From the NCBI GenBank assembly GCA_947478465.1, contig CANJWH010000004.1:35102-99101 (forward strand): a stretch of DNA of 64,000 bases, written 5' to 3'. How positions within the stretch are numbered: the stretch's first letter is position 1; every line of letters starts with the position of its first letter. Made by a program: the position numbers and the translations under genes. This DNA comes from Bacteroidota bacterium. Its GTDB lineage: Bacteria > Bacteroidota > Bacteroidia > SXHM01. The notes beneath the pieces were generated by a model. That model was not told where the DNA came from, searched no databases, and was given only the letters and a program-made list of their open reading frames with translations. Below, one piece after another: positions 34,364 through 42,467 of the stretch.

Positions 34364-35169
34364 TATTTTCCTCCTTCAACAGCTTTTCTTACACTGCCAT
34401 ATTTTTTCAACAACTCATTAGCAGTTTCGTAATCTGTTTTTAATTCTTCCATAACCATTTTTGTTCCGCGGTCAATCAGTTTGTTGTTGCTCAGTTGCAT
34501 ATCCACCATTCGGTTGCCTCTCACTCTTCCTAGTTTTATCATCACCGTTGTAGAAATCATATTCAGTGCTAATTTCTGTGCTGTTCCTGATTTCATTCGC
34601 GTGCTACCTGTTACAAACTCAGGACCAACTATAACTTCAACCGGAAACTTTGCAGCCAGTGCAACAGGGCTTCCGGGATTACAGGTGATGCTGCCTGTTT
34701 TAATTCCTTCTTCGTTACATTTCATCAAAGCACCAAGCACATATGGTGCAGTTCCCGAAGCTGTAATTCCAATTACTGTATCGTTAGCGTTTATGAGATG
34801 TTCCTGCAAATCTTTCCAGCCTTGTTGTTCATCATCCTCTGCAAATTCCACAGCTTTGCGAATGGCTTTGTCGCCTCCTGCAATAATTCCAATTACAAGA
34901 CCATGCTCCACTCCGTAAGTTGGAGGACATTCCGATGCATCTACAATTCCCAACCTGCCGCTGGTTCCTGCTCCAAGATAAAATAACCTGCCACCATTTT
35001 TCATTTTTTCTGCAACAACTGCCACTAATTTTTCAATTTGTGGAATAGCTTTCTCTACTGCTAAAGCAACTGTCTTATCCTCGTTATTAATGCCTGCAAG
35101 CAGTTCAGCCACTGACATTTTTTCAAGATGATTGTAATTGGATTCGGATTCGGTGATTCTGTTGTGCAT
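34363..35169 (-). CDS. murQ: N-acetylmuramic acid 6-phosphate etherase
   Basis: Cleaves the lactyl ether of MurNAc-6-phosphate to give GlcNAc-6-phosphate and D-lactate, in cell-wall recycling. SIS-fold protein of 268 residues with ITESESNYNHLEKMS at the N-terminus, GGRLFYLGAGTSGRLGIVDASECPPTYG, AEDDEQQGWKDL (catalytic Glu region), GITASGTAPYVLGAL, and FVTGSTRMKSGTAQKLALNMIST. A -7 box lies 5 bases upstream. It leads a two-gene transcript with the unknown 193-residue protein. Confidence 0.96.
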   Translation of the reverse strand: MHNRITESESNYNHLEKMSVAELLAGINNEDKTVALAVEKAIPQIEKLVAVVAEKMKNGGRLFYLGAGTSGRLGIVDASECPPTYGVEHGLVIGIIAGGDKAIRKAVEFAEDDEQQGWKDLQEHLINANDTVIGITASGTAPYVLGALMKCNEEGIKTGSITCNPGSPVALAAKFPVEVIVGPEFVTGSTRMKSGTAQKLALNMISTTVMIKLGRVRGNRMVDMQLSNNKLIDRGTKMVMEELKTDYETANELLKKYGSVRKAVEGGK

Positions 35170-35173
35170 AATG

Positions 35174-35181
35174 CAAAGATA
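35174..35181 (-). promoter_or_regulatory. Bacteroidota -7 box for murQ
   Basis: Minus-strand TATCTTTG fits TAnnTTTG and lies just 5 bases before the murQ ATG (35169), suggesting a leaderless or very short-leader mRNA. Confidence 0.5.
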
Positions 35182-35255
35182 AGAAAGACACTAATTATTG
35201 TTTGTTGATATTTTAATTTTGTTTTGGCAATTTAATTGTTTTTTTTGGGTAGCGG

Positions 35256-35284
35256 TTTGGAGGGGGAAGGAATTGGTATCTTTG
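35256..35284 (+). promoter_or_regulatory. Bacteroidota promoter for the interrupted T9SS gene
   Basis: TTTG (35256-35259), 17 bases, then TATCTTTG (35277-35284): both halves of the TTTG/TAnnTTTG consensus with good spacing. It lies 19 bases before the TTG start at 35303. Confidence 0.6.
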
Positions 35285-35302
35285 GAGTAGAAATCAATTA
35301 TT

Positions 35303-35842
35303 TTGAAAAATAATATTCCATACTTTTTACTGCTCTTTTTTTTGGTGCTGAATCTTAGCGTAAACTCACAACAGCTTACATTCTCTAAAGTCATTCAAGA
35401 AACACATGTAAATGTAGGTATTCAAACTTTTGATAATTGTTATATGCTTGCATGTGAAGATGGAAATACAATAAAAATAGATTCAGTAGGCAATGTAGTA
35501 TGGATTAAGAGGTTCAGCACAGACAATGCCCTATCTGCATTATTATTATACGGATTGATTACTTCCATTGATTCATCATATGTGATTACAGGGGCTGCAA
35601 CCAATACTATTACAGGAAATACCGATGCACTTTGCATGAAATTGAATGCAGAGGGAGATACACTCTGGACAAAAACAATCAGCTACAACAGTAGTTCTCT
35701 TGAGTCGCTCTCTGTCCAACAAACCAATGATTCTGGTTTTGTAATGACGGGGCAGTTTGCATCTGAAGTAGTTCCCAATTATGGAGTTTTTGTTACAAAA
35801 ATTGGATCTACTGGTAATCTTGAATGGAATTATTTTTATTAA
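35303..35842 (+). CDS. 5' fragment of the interrupted T9SS protein
   Basis: 179 residues from TTG 35303: signal peptide (NNIPYFLLLFFLVLNLSVNS) and about two and a half propeller-like repeats (GNVVWIKRFS, AEGDTLWTKTI, STGNLEWNYFY), ending at the TAA discussed under the pseudogene entry. If translated it would give a truncated periplasmic protein. Confidence 0.6.
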   Translation: MKNNIPYFLLLFFLVLNLSVNSQQLTFSKVIQETHVNVGIQTFDNCYMLACEDGNTIKIDSVGNVVWIKRFSTDNALSALLLYGLITSIDSSYVITGAATNTITGNTDALCMKLNAEGDTLWTKTISYNSSSLESLSVQQTNDSGFVMTGQFASEVVPNYGVFVTKIGSTGNLEWNYFY

Positions 35843-35899
35843 GAGGCAAATAATAGCCATTTTTCTTTTTCCATAAAACAAACTTCTGACAGCGGATAT

Positions 35900-36835
35900 G
35901 TGCTTACTGGCTATTTTGAAAACTATCCGCCATTTGAGCCCAATGCATTTCTTATCAAACTATCATCTTCGGGTTCGTTTCAATGGGCGAAGAAATATAA
36001 TTTTTCTTCACCTGTTGTTTGCTTTGGAAATGATATTGAAATAATGGATAACGGATTTTTATGTTATTTAAACATGGGAAGCAATATTGCTTTGATGAAA
36101 ACAGATTTCTCTGGAAATATTATATGGAGTAAGATATATGAACCTTTATCTTCTTCAAACCAGACACTAAATATCTCAAAACCTAAACTACACAAAACTT
36201 ATGATAACAATTATGTTTTTGCAAACGGGACGGATTTTAGCGGTGGCCTTACAAAAGTTGATACAGCAGGTAATATTATTTGGTCAAAGGAATTGTTGCT
36301 TACTGCTATGGATGTGGTAGTCACAAAAGATACGGGATTTCTGATTGTTGGAAATGGTCCCTGGATATCACAAGGCGGAGGTTTTTTAGAAATTGGATTA
36401 ATAAAAACCGATTCGCTTGGCAATGGATCGCAATGTACTACTGAAAGATTAGTGCAAATAAATAATGAGCCATTAATCGCTGCAGAGGCTAGTTTCACAA
36501 GAATAAGTGGAGGAGTTATAACCACTATTCACCCTTTTATCAACCCTATTTCTATGATGAACTTTTCTGGATGTATAGATATTGCATTAAGTACTGGCGA
36601 AAAATTATCTGAAACTGAATTAAGCCTTTACCCCAACCCCGTCAGAGATTACCTAACCATCCAAGGCGCAACTCCTGCCTACCTAAAACTTTGCAACACT
36701 CTCGGTCAAACAGTAGCAGAAGCAACTAACACCAACCAAGTAAATATTAGCGTAATTGAAAGCGGCATGTATGTTTTGCAGTTGTATGATAAAAAAGGTG
36801 AACTGTTAAAAACAGAGAAGGTTGTAAAGCAGTAG
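35900..36835 (+). CDS. 3' fragment of the interrupted T9SS protein
   Basis: 311 residues open in the same frame as the 5' fragment; the frame actually continues back to the TAA at 35840. It carries the remaining repeats (SGSFQWAKKYN, SGNIIWSKIYE, AGNIIWSKELL) and the type A sorting domain. The start at 35900 (GTG) has no promoter or RBS and no signal peptide, so it is not a gene by itself. Confidence 0.6.
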   Translation: MLTGYFENYPPFEPNAFLIKLSSSGSFQWAKKYNFSSPVVCFGNDIEIMDNGFLCYLNMGSNIALMKTDFSGNIIWSKIYEPLSSSNQTLNISKPKLHKTYDNNYVFANGTDFSGGLTKVDTAGNIIWSKELLLTAMDVVVTKDTGFLIVGNGPWISQGGGFLEIGLIKTDSLGNGSQCTTERLVQINNEPLIAAEASFTRISGGVITTIHPFINPISMMNFSGCIDIALSTGEKLSETELSLYPNPVRDYLTIQGATPAYLKLCNTLGQTVAEATNTNQVNISVIESGMYVLQLYDKKGELLKTEKVVKQ

Positions 36836-36919
36836 CTTTTCTTCTGTCAGTTTTTTGTTGATAAAAATTATCAGTCTGTTTTAAGTGGCTGTATATCTTT
36901 ATTCCCTTAAAATATAAAT

Positions 36920-37570
36920 ATGAAATTCTTTATAGATACAGCAAATCTCGCACAAATCAAGGAAGCACAGGAACTCGGAGTCCTTGACGGAGTAACCACC
37001 AACCCTTCGCTGATGGCGAAGGAAGGCATAAAAGATCAAGATAAAATCATTCAACATTATATTGACATCTGCAACATTGTGGATGGTGATGTAAGCGCTG
37101 AAGTTATTTCTACCGACTTTAAAGGAATTGTAGAAGAAGGCGAGAAGTTAGCTGCTTTGCATCCGCAGATTGTGGTGAAAGTGCCGATGATTAAAGATGG
37201 TGTGAAAGCGTTGAAATATTTTTCATCAAAAGGAATAAGAACCAATTGCACCCTGATATTCTCAGCAGGACAAGCTCTGCTGGCTGCAAAAGCAGGAGCC
37301 ACCTATTGCTCACCTTTCATCGGCAGATTGGATGATGTAAGTCAGGACGGACTTGAGCTCATTGCACAAATGCGTTTGATATATGATAACTATGGTTACG
37401 AGACACAGATTTTAGCTGCTTCCGTTCGTCATCCTATTCATATTATTAAATGTGCTGAAATTGGCGCTGATGTGGCAACCTGCCCCTTGAGTGCAATTAC
37501 AGCATTATTAAATCATCCGCTGACTGATATTGGCCTGGCAAAATTTTTAGCAGATGCAGGTAAAAAATAA
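36920..37570 (+). CDS. fsa: Fructose-6-phosphate aldolase / short transaldolase
   Basis: 216-residue TalC/FSA-type class I aldolase, cytoplasmic. The start [31 protein letters not shown] is canonical; the Schiff-base Lys is in [18 protein letters not shown], with [35 protein letters not shown] and [12 protein letters not shown]. Such proteins act as fructose-6-phosphate aldolase or as true transaldolase in the pentose phosphate pathway; sequence by eye does not separate them. It is 7 bases ahead of yciO. A weak -7 box (TATCTTTA, 36894-36901) is upstream. Confidence 0.93.
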   Translation: MKFFIDTANLAQIKEAQELGVLDGVTTNPSLMAKEGIKDQDKIIQHYIDICNIVDGDVSAEVISTDFKGIVEEGEKLAALHPQIVVKVPMIKDGVKALKYFSSKGIRTNCTLIFSAGQALLAAKAGATYCSPFIGRLDDVSQDGLELIAQMRLIYDNYGYETQILAASVRHPIHIIKCAEIGADVATCPLSAITALLNHPLTDIGLAKFLADAGKK

Positions 37571-37577
37571 ATAGCGA

Positions 37578-38198
37578 ATGATACTGAAGATACACCCTCA
37601 AAATCCCGAACAACGCAAAATTGATCAGGTTATTGACTGCCTGCGTGATGGAGGTGTAATCATTTATCCTACTGATACTGTTTATGGAATAGGCTGCGAT
37701 ATCTACAACCAGAAAGCTGTGGAGCGCATTTGTCGTATAAGAAATATTGACAGAAAAAAAGCTAATTTCTCTTTCATCTGTTACGACCTTAGTCATCTTT
37801 CCGACTTTGCTCGTAATGTGGATACTGCAACTTACAAACTGATGAAGAAAGCTTTTCCAGGTCCGTTTACGTTTGTTTTGCAGGCAAAAAATGCAGTGCC
37901 AGATTTATTTAAAAGCAAAAAGAAAACAGTAGGAATAAGAATTCCGGACAATAACATTGCCCGTGAAATTGTTAACCGTTTAGGCAATCCTCTAATGTCG
38001 GCTTCGGTTCATGACGAGGACGAAGTGATTGAATACACTACCAATCCTGAACTTATTCACGAGAAGTATGAAGATTTGGTGGACATGGTGATTGACGGTG
38101 GTTTTGGTGATAACCATGTTTCAACCGTTATTGATTGTTCTAACGGAAGTGCAGAAATTCTGCGGCAGGGAAAAGGAATTCTTGAAGACCTGTATTAA
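37578..38198 (+). CDS. yciO: YciO-like protein of the Sua5/YrdC/YciO family
   Basis: 206-residue cytoplasmic protein that binds nucleotides and RNA. Databases often call it L-threonylcarbamoyladenylate synthase, but it resembles E. coli YciO more than TsaC: IHPQNPEQRKIDQVIDCLRDGG, GVIIYPTDTVYGIGCD, ERICRIRNIDRKKANFSFICYDLSHLSDFA, KKTVGIRIPDNNIA and STVIDCSNGSAEILRQGKG. The KR-rich TsaC motif after the second strand is replaced by the YciO-type NFSFICYDLS. Real t6A activity is thus doubtful. Follows fsa by 7 bases. Confidence 0.85.
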   Translation: MILKIHPQNPEQRKIDQVIDCLRDGGVIIYPTDTVYGIGCDIYNQKAVERICRIRNIDRKKANFSFICYDLSHLSDFARNVDTATYKLMKKAFPGPFTFVLQAKNAVPDLFKSKKKTVGIRIPDNNIAREIVNRLGNPLMSASVHDEDEVIEYTTNPELIHEKYEDLVDMVIDGGFGDNHVSTVIDCSNGSAEILRQGKGILEDLY

Positions 38199-38722
38199 TT
38201 GAAGCGGAAACCGTTCAGAAATAATTCCTGAACATTAATATTCGTTTCCTTACCAGCAATATAAAGAAATGCAAGAGATTTTGTGTCAGCCCAGCCTTTT
38301 ATTTTGTATTCAAACCCGGTAGCATCTTCCCAGTAATCAATTACTCCAACTGCATTTGGATTTGATTCTAATGTATGACCTTTCCCGTAACCAGCTGTAG
38401 AAGTAATCATAAACTGTTCCTGTAGAAAATCGATATAACTAATCAGCAATTCTTCCATATCTTCTTTGCTGCTTCCATCCATGCTTCCCGGTAGAAAATC
38501 TACTACGATTATTCCATAGAAACTACTGTCATACTCTACTTCTGCTGTGTAAACATCAGCACCATCTTCCGATTTTGATGGTTCAAATTCCCCTGGATCA
38601 ACAGGGAAGTATGCAAAGTGTCCGGTTTGATTTATGGGGTATTTAGTAAAGCGTGGAACCTGAGCTGATACAGTTGTAATAAATACAACAAGAAACGAAA
38701 TTAGAATTGTTGTTTTTTTCAT
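38195..38722 (-). CDS. Hypothetical exported protein, 175 aa
   Basis: Not recognised. A signal peptide (MKKTTILISFLVVFITTVSAQ) precedes a soluble acidic domain (GEFEPSKSEDGADVYTAEVEYDSSFYGIIVVDF, DYWEDATGFEYKIKGWADTKSLAFLYI) likely in the periplasm. The pattern resembles small Bacteroidota proteins that share a fold with PsbP/SRPBCC-like domains, but no motif proves it. It follows the DUF4340 gene by 14 bases and ends within 4 bases of the yciO stop. Confidence 0.6.
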   Translation of the reverse strand: MKKTTILISFLVVFITTVSAQVPRFTKYPINQTGHFAYFPVDPGEFEPSKSEDGADVYTAEVEYDSSFYGIIVVDFLPGSMDGSSKEDMEELLISYIDFLQEQFMITSTAGYGKGHTLESNPNAVGVIDYWEDATGFEYKIKGWADTKSLAFLYIAGKETNINVQELFLNGFRFN

Positions 38723-38736
38723 AGTGTAATTAAAAA

Positions 38737-39789
38737 TTAGTTACCTCTTGGCGAAACTCTTTTTGGCTGTACAGGATCAGTTTCAAACCAGGACAACGGT
38801 TTTAATAATGGGTCGAAAGAAAAGTATTGAATTAAGGCTAAATCTGCTTCAGCATTAATTTTTGCATACATACGGTCAGGGTCATAGTCAATAGGATTTC
38901 CTTTTAAGTCAACTGCACCCGGTTTTGCTTTAATTGCATATGCAGTAACTGTAGTTGTCTTGCCGGTAATTGTTGTCAGTGCAATAGTGAAAAATTTTGG
39001 CGAAGCAAGAATTGAATCTCGTGTTTCATCTTTCAGTTTTTCAAATGCTTCAAAGTGGATGTTACTGTAATTCACTAAATATTCTTTCACAGATATGCTG
39101 TCAAAGTTAGCAAGTGGTGCATTGAATTTAAGTGATTTTATAACTATTTGTCCGTTTTCACTTCTGCTGATTTCAAATGAATCTTCCGGTTTTTCAAAGT
39201 ATTCAACTTTCACAGAACTGATTTCGGTGAAAGGGCTTTTGAAAATAGCGGAACTCCGCCATTTATAATCCAGCACAATGTAACGTGTTGTCAGGTATCC
39301 GAAAAATCCGGGAATATGAGTGATATACGGGTCAGAGAAATCTCCATCATTTTCCAATGCCATGTAAGTTCCCGAATTATCAGGTGTTGGACCGCCCACA
39401 TAATAAACCTTGTCAGGTTCATCATCATTGGTATAAATCTCAACTTTAATTCCCCGTGAAGCAAGATCTTTCAGAATATTTTCCCGAGCCCCAATCCCTA
39501 TCGGAGCTTTCATTTCCACTTTTTTTATTGTGGTAAGTAAAGTGTTTATTGCATCTTGTCGTGCAGGAAAATTCCCGTTTACATTCCATTCGCCAGCACC
39601 TACTCTGTTTAGTGTTACAGAATACCCCCTTTTATCCGCAAGAAATAGTTTGGTTATGGAGGCAGTATCTTCTACAGCAAAACTTGTTTTTTCAACACTC
39701 AACGTTGAGTTGTTTTTGTTAATGACTAAATAAACAGCCAGTGTTGTCAACAGAAGGGCTATGATGATGAAGGCTTTGTTTTTTTTCAT
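38737..39789 (-). CDS. DUF4340 domain protein, gldG-associated
   Basis: 350 residues: one N-terminal membrane helix (AFIIIALLLTTLAVYLVI) and a periplasmic domain with the DUF4340 pattern (DTASITKLFLADKRGYSVTLNRVGAGEWNVNGNFPARQDAINTLLTTIKKVE, KVYYVGGPTPDNSGTYMAL). DUF4340 genes often lie next to GldG-like/ABC genes of gliding or uncharacterised ABC export complexes, as here behind gldFG. Its precise role is unknown; it may be an accessory subunit of that transporter. A palindromic repeat separates it from gldFG. Confidence 0.85.
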   Translation of the reverse strand: MKKNKAFIIIALLLTTLAVYLVINKNNSTLSVEKTSFAVEDTASITKLFLADKRGYSVTLNRVGAGEWNVNGNFPARQDAINTLLTTIKKVEMKAPIGIGARENILKDLASRGIKVEIYTNDDEPDKVYYVGGPTPDNSGTYMALENDGDFSDPYITHIPGFFGYLTTRYIVLDYKWRSSAIFKSPFTEISSVKVEYFEKPEDSFEISRSENGQIVIKSLKFNAPLANFDSISVKEYLVNYSNIHFEAFEKLKDETRDSILASPKFFTIALTTITGKTTTVTAYAIKAKPGAVDLKGNPIDYDPDRMYAKINAEADLALIQYFSFDPLLKPLSWFETDPVQPKRVSPRGN

Positions 39790-39805
39790 GATTCTATTTT
39801 AGTTT

Positions 39806-39866
39806 CGTCATGCTGAACTTGTTTCAGCATCTTTTTTCAAGACCCTGAAACAAGTTCAGAGTGACG
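39806..39866. repeat. REP-like palindromic repeat, copy 3
   Basis: The clearest copy: left arm CGTCATGCTGAACTTGTTTC with right arm GAAACAAGTTCAGAGTGACG, nearly perfect 22-base arms around a 17-base loop. It lies between gldFG and the DUF4340 gene, both on the minus strand, where it could fold in the joint mRNA and attenuate or stabilise it. Confidence 0.85.
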
Positions 39867-39874
39867 TTTCACTT

Positions 39875-42292
39875 TCATTTCGCGTATTTTCTTTTCCTCA
39901 GGACAGTTTGTACAACTCCAAAAATAATAATCAAAAGAACAGGCAATGCCACATTCAGTAACTGCCATTGCAAACGCTGTTTTGAAATTTTCTTTTTATC
40001 CAGTAAACGTATTTTCAATTCACGGGCACGTACAGAAATTAAACCTGAGTCGTCACATAGATAATTCACACAATTCAGAATAAATTTTTTGTTGCCGTAA
40101 GTTTGCTCGTTGTAGGGGTCAAAGCCCAATGGAAAAACTTCACCTGTGCTTTGCTTGTATTTATTCCTGATTACATCACCATCAGAAATCACAATCATTT
40201 TATTGGCAACACTTTTTTCTTTAAAACCTATTTCTTTACTCAACTGAATGGATGGAGGAACACGATTGGTAAACACTGATTCAAATTCTCCTTCCAGTAA
40301 AACGGCAACAGGTTCATAAGATTTACTGAACTGACTTTCATCAGGTTTATTTACCAGAATTTCCAGACCAACTTTTACCGGTGTTGGCAAGGTTCGCGAG
40401 TATTTTGACGAAGCAAGCAAAATGGTTTTCTTAACTCCTTTTGCACCTACAGTATCAATGCTTGATGCAAATTCAGTGCGAATGGCATTCAGGTTGCGCA
40501 CCACCGGATGCTCGCTTGTAGGAATTATCAATGGAAAGAAAAGCCAGGGCTGTAATCCCCATTGCACCTGATTTCCCACATAACCTGTAGGCGCTGGTAT
40601 TTCAGCTGCCCGCAAATCCTGAATTACATTGGTATTGATGCGCACACCATATTTAAAAAGCTGATCGGCAAGGTTCACATCCACAGGCATTCCTAATGTT
40701 GCACTTGCATTTTGCAGGCTGTCCATACTGGCTTCGCAGCCATCAACTAACCACAATACTTTTCCTCCGCGCATCACAAACTGGTCAATAATGAATTTGT
40801 CTTTTTCATCAAAAGTTGTGTCGGGTTTAGCAACTATTATGGCTTTAAAATCATCAAGACTTTTCAGTTGTGCATTAATAACTACTGTGTCAACGATATA
40901 ATATTCACTCAGTGATCCCGCAATATCTGCTACAAAAGGTTTTGCCAATTCACCCTGTCCCATTACAAAAGCTATCTTGTCTTTTTTGTCTTCGCTCAGT
41001 TTGCGAATTGTATTGGATATTTCATATTCCAGATCTTCTATGGAATTATTTAACATCTCTACAGGCGCAGCACCTAACCTGCTTTTTAGTAGTTGCAAAG
41101 GCATTTCTTTTTCGCGGTAGTAAAAAATGGCTCCCGGGAAAATGGTGTTTTGCACAGCACCTTCTTTTTCATTTAGTTTATAAGTGGTTGGCTGTAATCC
41201 TTGTTTCACCAACTGACGATATAGTTTCTCTCGCTGCTTTTTGTCGAGATTTTCTGATGGGTTGATAAACTCGTATTCAATTTTATTTTTTCCGTAAGCA
41301 CGGAATTCATCCAGCATTTCCTTGGTCTTATTACGCAGGCGTTTAAAGTCTGCCGGAAAATCTCCTTCCAGATAAATTTTTACATACACCACATCATCCA
41401 GTTTGTTTATCAAATCAATGGTGGTAGGGGAGAGCGAGTAACGTTTTTCTGCTGTAAGGTCAAAGCGTTTAAAAAGAAAACTGCCAATGATATTAAGGGC
41501 AACAATAATGATAAGAACAGAAATAAGTTTTACCCCAGCTCTTTCTGAAAATGATTTTGCAGCATTTTTTCCACGCTGTAAGGATAGTTGGGTGAACACG
41601 ATAAACACCGCACTCAGGCTGATGAAATAAATCATATCGCGTGTATCCAGCACTCCGCGGCTCATGCTGATGTAGTGCTCCAGCATTCCGATGTTAAGCA
41701 GAATGTTATCCACCTTCCCGAAAATATCGAGTGAACTGATACTGTCAAAACCATCAAAGAAAAACCATGACAGAAACAGAGCGATGATGAAGGAGATAAT
41801 CTGGTTCTCGGTTATGGACGATGCAAAAACACCGATAGCAACAAAAGCTGCGGCAAGAAAAATCAAACCGAAGTAAGACCCCATAACACTTCCGCTGTCA
41901 ATATTTCCTGCGGGAAAGCCTAACTGATAAACCGAAAAATAATACACCAGTGTAGGTGCAACTGAAAAAAGAACCAGCAACACCCCCGCAGCATATTTTG
42001 CAAAAATGATCTGGAAATCAGCAAGTGGTTTGGTTTGTAATAATTCTATGGTTCCGCTTTTCTTTTCATCGGCAAACGAGCGCATGGTAATGGCAGGAAC
42101 CAGAAACATAAACACCCATGGTGCGAGTGAAAATAAGCTGTCAATAGTTGCATAGCCATTGTCCAGTATATTTGATTCATACGGAATAACCCACATGAAT
42201 AAGCCGGTAATAAGCAGAAAAACACCCACAACAATATAGCCGGTGAGTGAGTTGAGAAAACTGAATAGTTCGCGCTTTAACAGCGTAAGCAT
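39875..42292 (-). CDS. gldFG: GldF-GldG fusion: gliding-associated ABC transporter permease and periplasmic subunit
   Basis: 805 residues joining two proteins that are separate in Flavobacterium. Residues 1-240 are an ABC-2 permease (GldF; LLKRELFSFLNSLTGYIVVGVFLL, ADEKKSGTIELLQTKPLADFQIIFAKY, six helices). Residues ~250-805 are GldG: one helix, KRFDLTAEKRYSLSPTTIDLINKLDDVV, FINPSENLDKKQREKLYRQLVKQGLQPTTY, then a large periplasmic domain and a C-terminal helix (ALPVLLIIIFGVVQTVL). GldA, the ATPase, is not in the window. GldAFG is needed for gliding in F. johnsoniae but its substrate is unknown. DUF4340 follows. Confidence 0.92.
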   Translation of the reverse strand: MLTLLKRELFSFLNSLTGYIVVGVFLLITGLFMWVIPYESNILDNGYATIDSLFSLAPWVFMFLVPAITMRSFADEKKSGTIELLQTKPLADFQIIFAKYAAGVLLVLFSVAPTLVYYFSVYQLGFPAGNIDSGSVMGSYFGLIFLAAAFVAIGVFASSITENQIISFIIALFLSWFFFDGFDSISSLDIFGKVDNILLNIGMLEHYISMSRGVLDTRDMIYFISLSAVFIVFTQLSLQRGKNAAKSFSERAGVKLISVLIIIVALNIIGSFLFKRFDLTAEKRYSLSPTTIDLINKLDDVVYVKIYLEGDFPADFKRLRNKTKEMLDEFRAYGKNKIEYEFINPSENLDKKQREKLYRQLVKQGLQPTTYKLNEKEGAVQNTIFPGAIFYYREKEMPLQLLKSRLGAAPVEMLNNSIEDLEYEISNTIRKLSEDKKDKIAFVMGQGELAKPFVADIAGSLSEYYIVDTVVINAQLKSLDDFKAIIVAKPDTTFDEKDKFIIDQFVMRGGKVLWLVDGCEASMDSLQNASATLGMPVDVNLADQLFKYGVRINTNVIQDLRAAEIPAPTGYVGNQVQWGLQPWLFFPLIIPTSEHPVVRNLNAIRTEFASSIDTVGAKGVKKTILLASSKYSRTLPTPVKVGLEILVNKPDESQFSKSYEPVAVLLEGEFESVFTNRVPPSIQLSKEIGFKEKSVANKMIVISDGDVIRNKYKQSTGEVFPLGFDPYNEQTYGNKKFILNCVNYLCDDSGLISVRARELKIRLLDKKKISKQRLQWQLLNVALPVLLIIIFGVVQTVLRKRKYAK

Positions 42293-42399
42293 AGTTTTTA
42301 AATTGAGGCGCTAAATTAACGTTTAATCTTGCAAAGCGTTTTCATGCCTGCAGAAAATATTAACGATAAATATACATCTCCGTGAGTGCAAACTAACAC

Positions 42400-42413
42400 T
42401 TGTTTGTAAACAA
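42400..42413. promoter_or_regulatory. Small palindrome upstream of the PKD adhesin
   Basis: TTGTTTgtAAACAA is a perfect 6-base-arm palindrome ~40 bases upstream of the adhesin -7 box (42453) in the divergent region with gldFG. Possible operator; weak evidence. Confidence 0.25.
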
Positions 42414-42429
42414 CTATGCTCGCTCTTTA

Positions 42430-42460
42430 TTGCCCCCGCCTCCATTAATTCCTAAATTTG
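42430..42460 (+). promoter_or_regulatory. Bacteroidota promoter of the PKD adhesin gene
   Basis: TTG (42430-42432), 20 bases, then TAAATTTG (42453-42460), matching the Bacteroidota -33/-7 pattern. The -7 box ends 8 bases before ATG 42468, so the leader is very short. Confidence 0.6.
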
Positions 42461-42467
42461 AAGCAAA

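Larger units (their letters stand above)
35303..36835 (+). pseudogene. T9SS type A sorting-domain protein (beta-propeller-like repeats) interrupted by one in-frame TAA
   Basis: The ORFs 35303-35842 and 35900-36835 are in the same frame and join across a single TAA at 35840-35842: GNLEWNYFY stop EANNSHFSFSIKQTSDSGYVLTG. The repeat pattern (SGYVLTG...AFLIKLSSSGSFQW, ~55 residues per unit) runs straight through the stop. The N-terminus is a signal peptide and the C-terminus a type A sorting domain (LYPNPVRDYLTIQGA to GMYVLQLYDKKGELLKTEKVV). The only usable start is TTG at 35303. As it stands the first part would be secreted without sorting domain. Sequencing error, recent nonsense mutation or readthrough are all possible. 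Confidence 0.8.

Noticed and set aside
34481-34918. 145-aa plus-strand ORF opposite murQ
   Set aside because: Antisense to conserved murQ motifs; no promoter, no signal, no known domain.
39875-42292. gldFG as an assembly fusion of two genes
   Set aside because: The frame is continuous with no stop or weak junction, and fused Gldg-family proteins are known in Bacteroidota.
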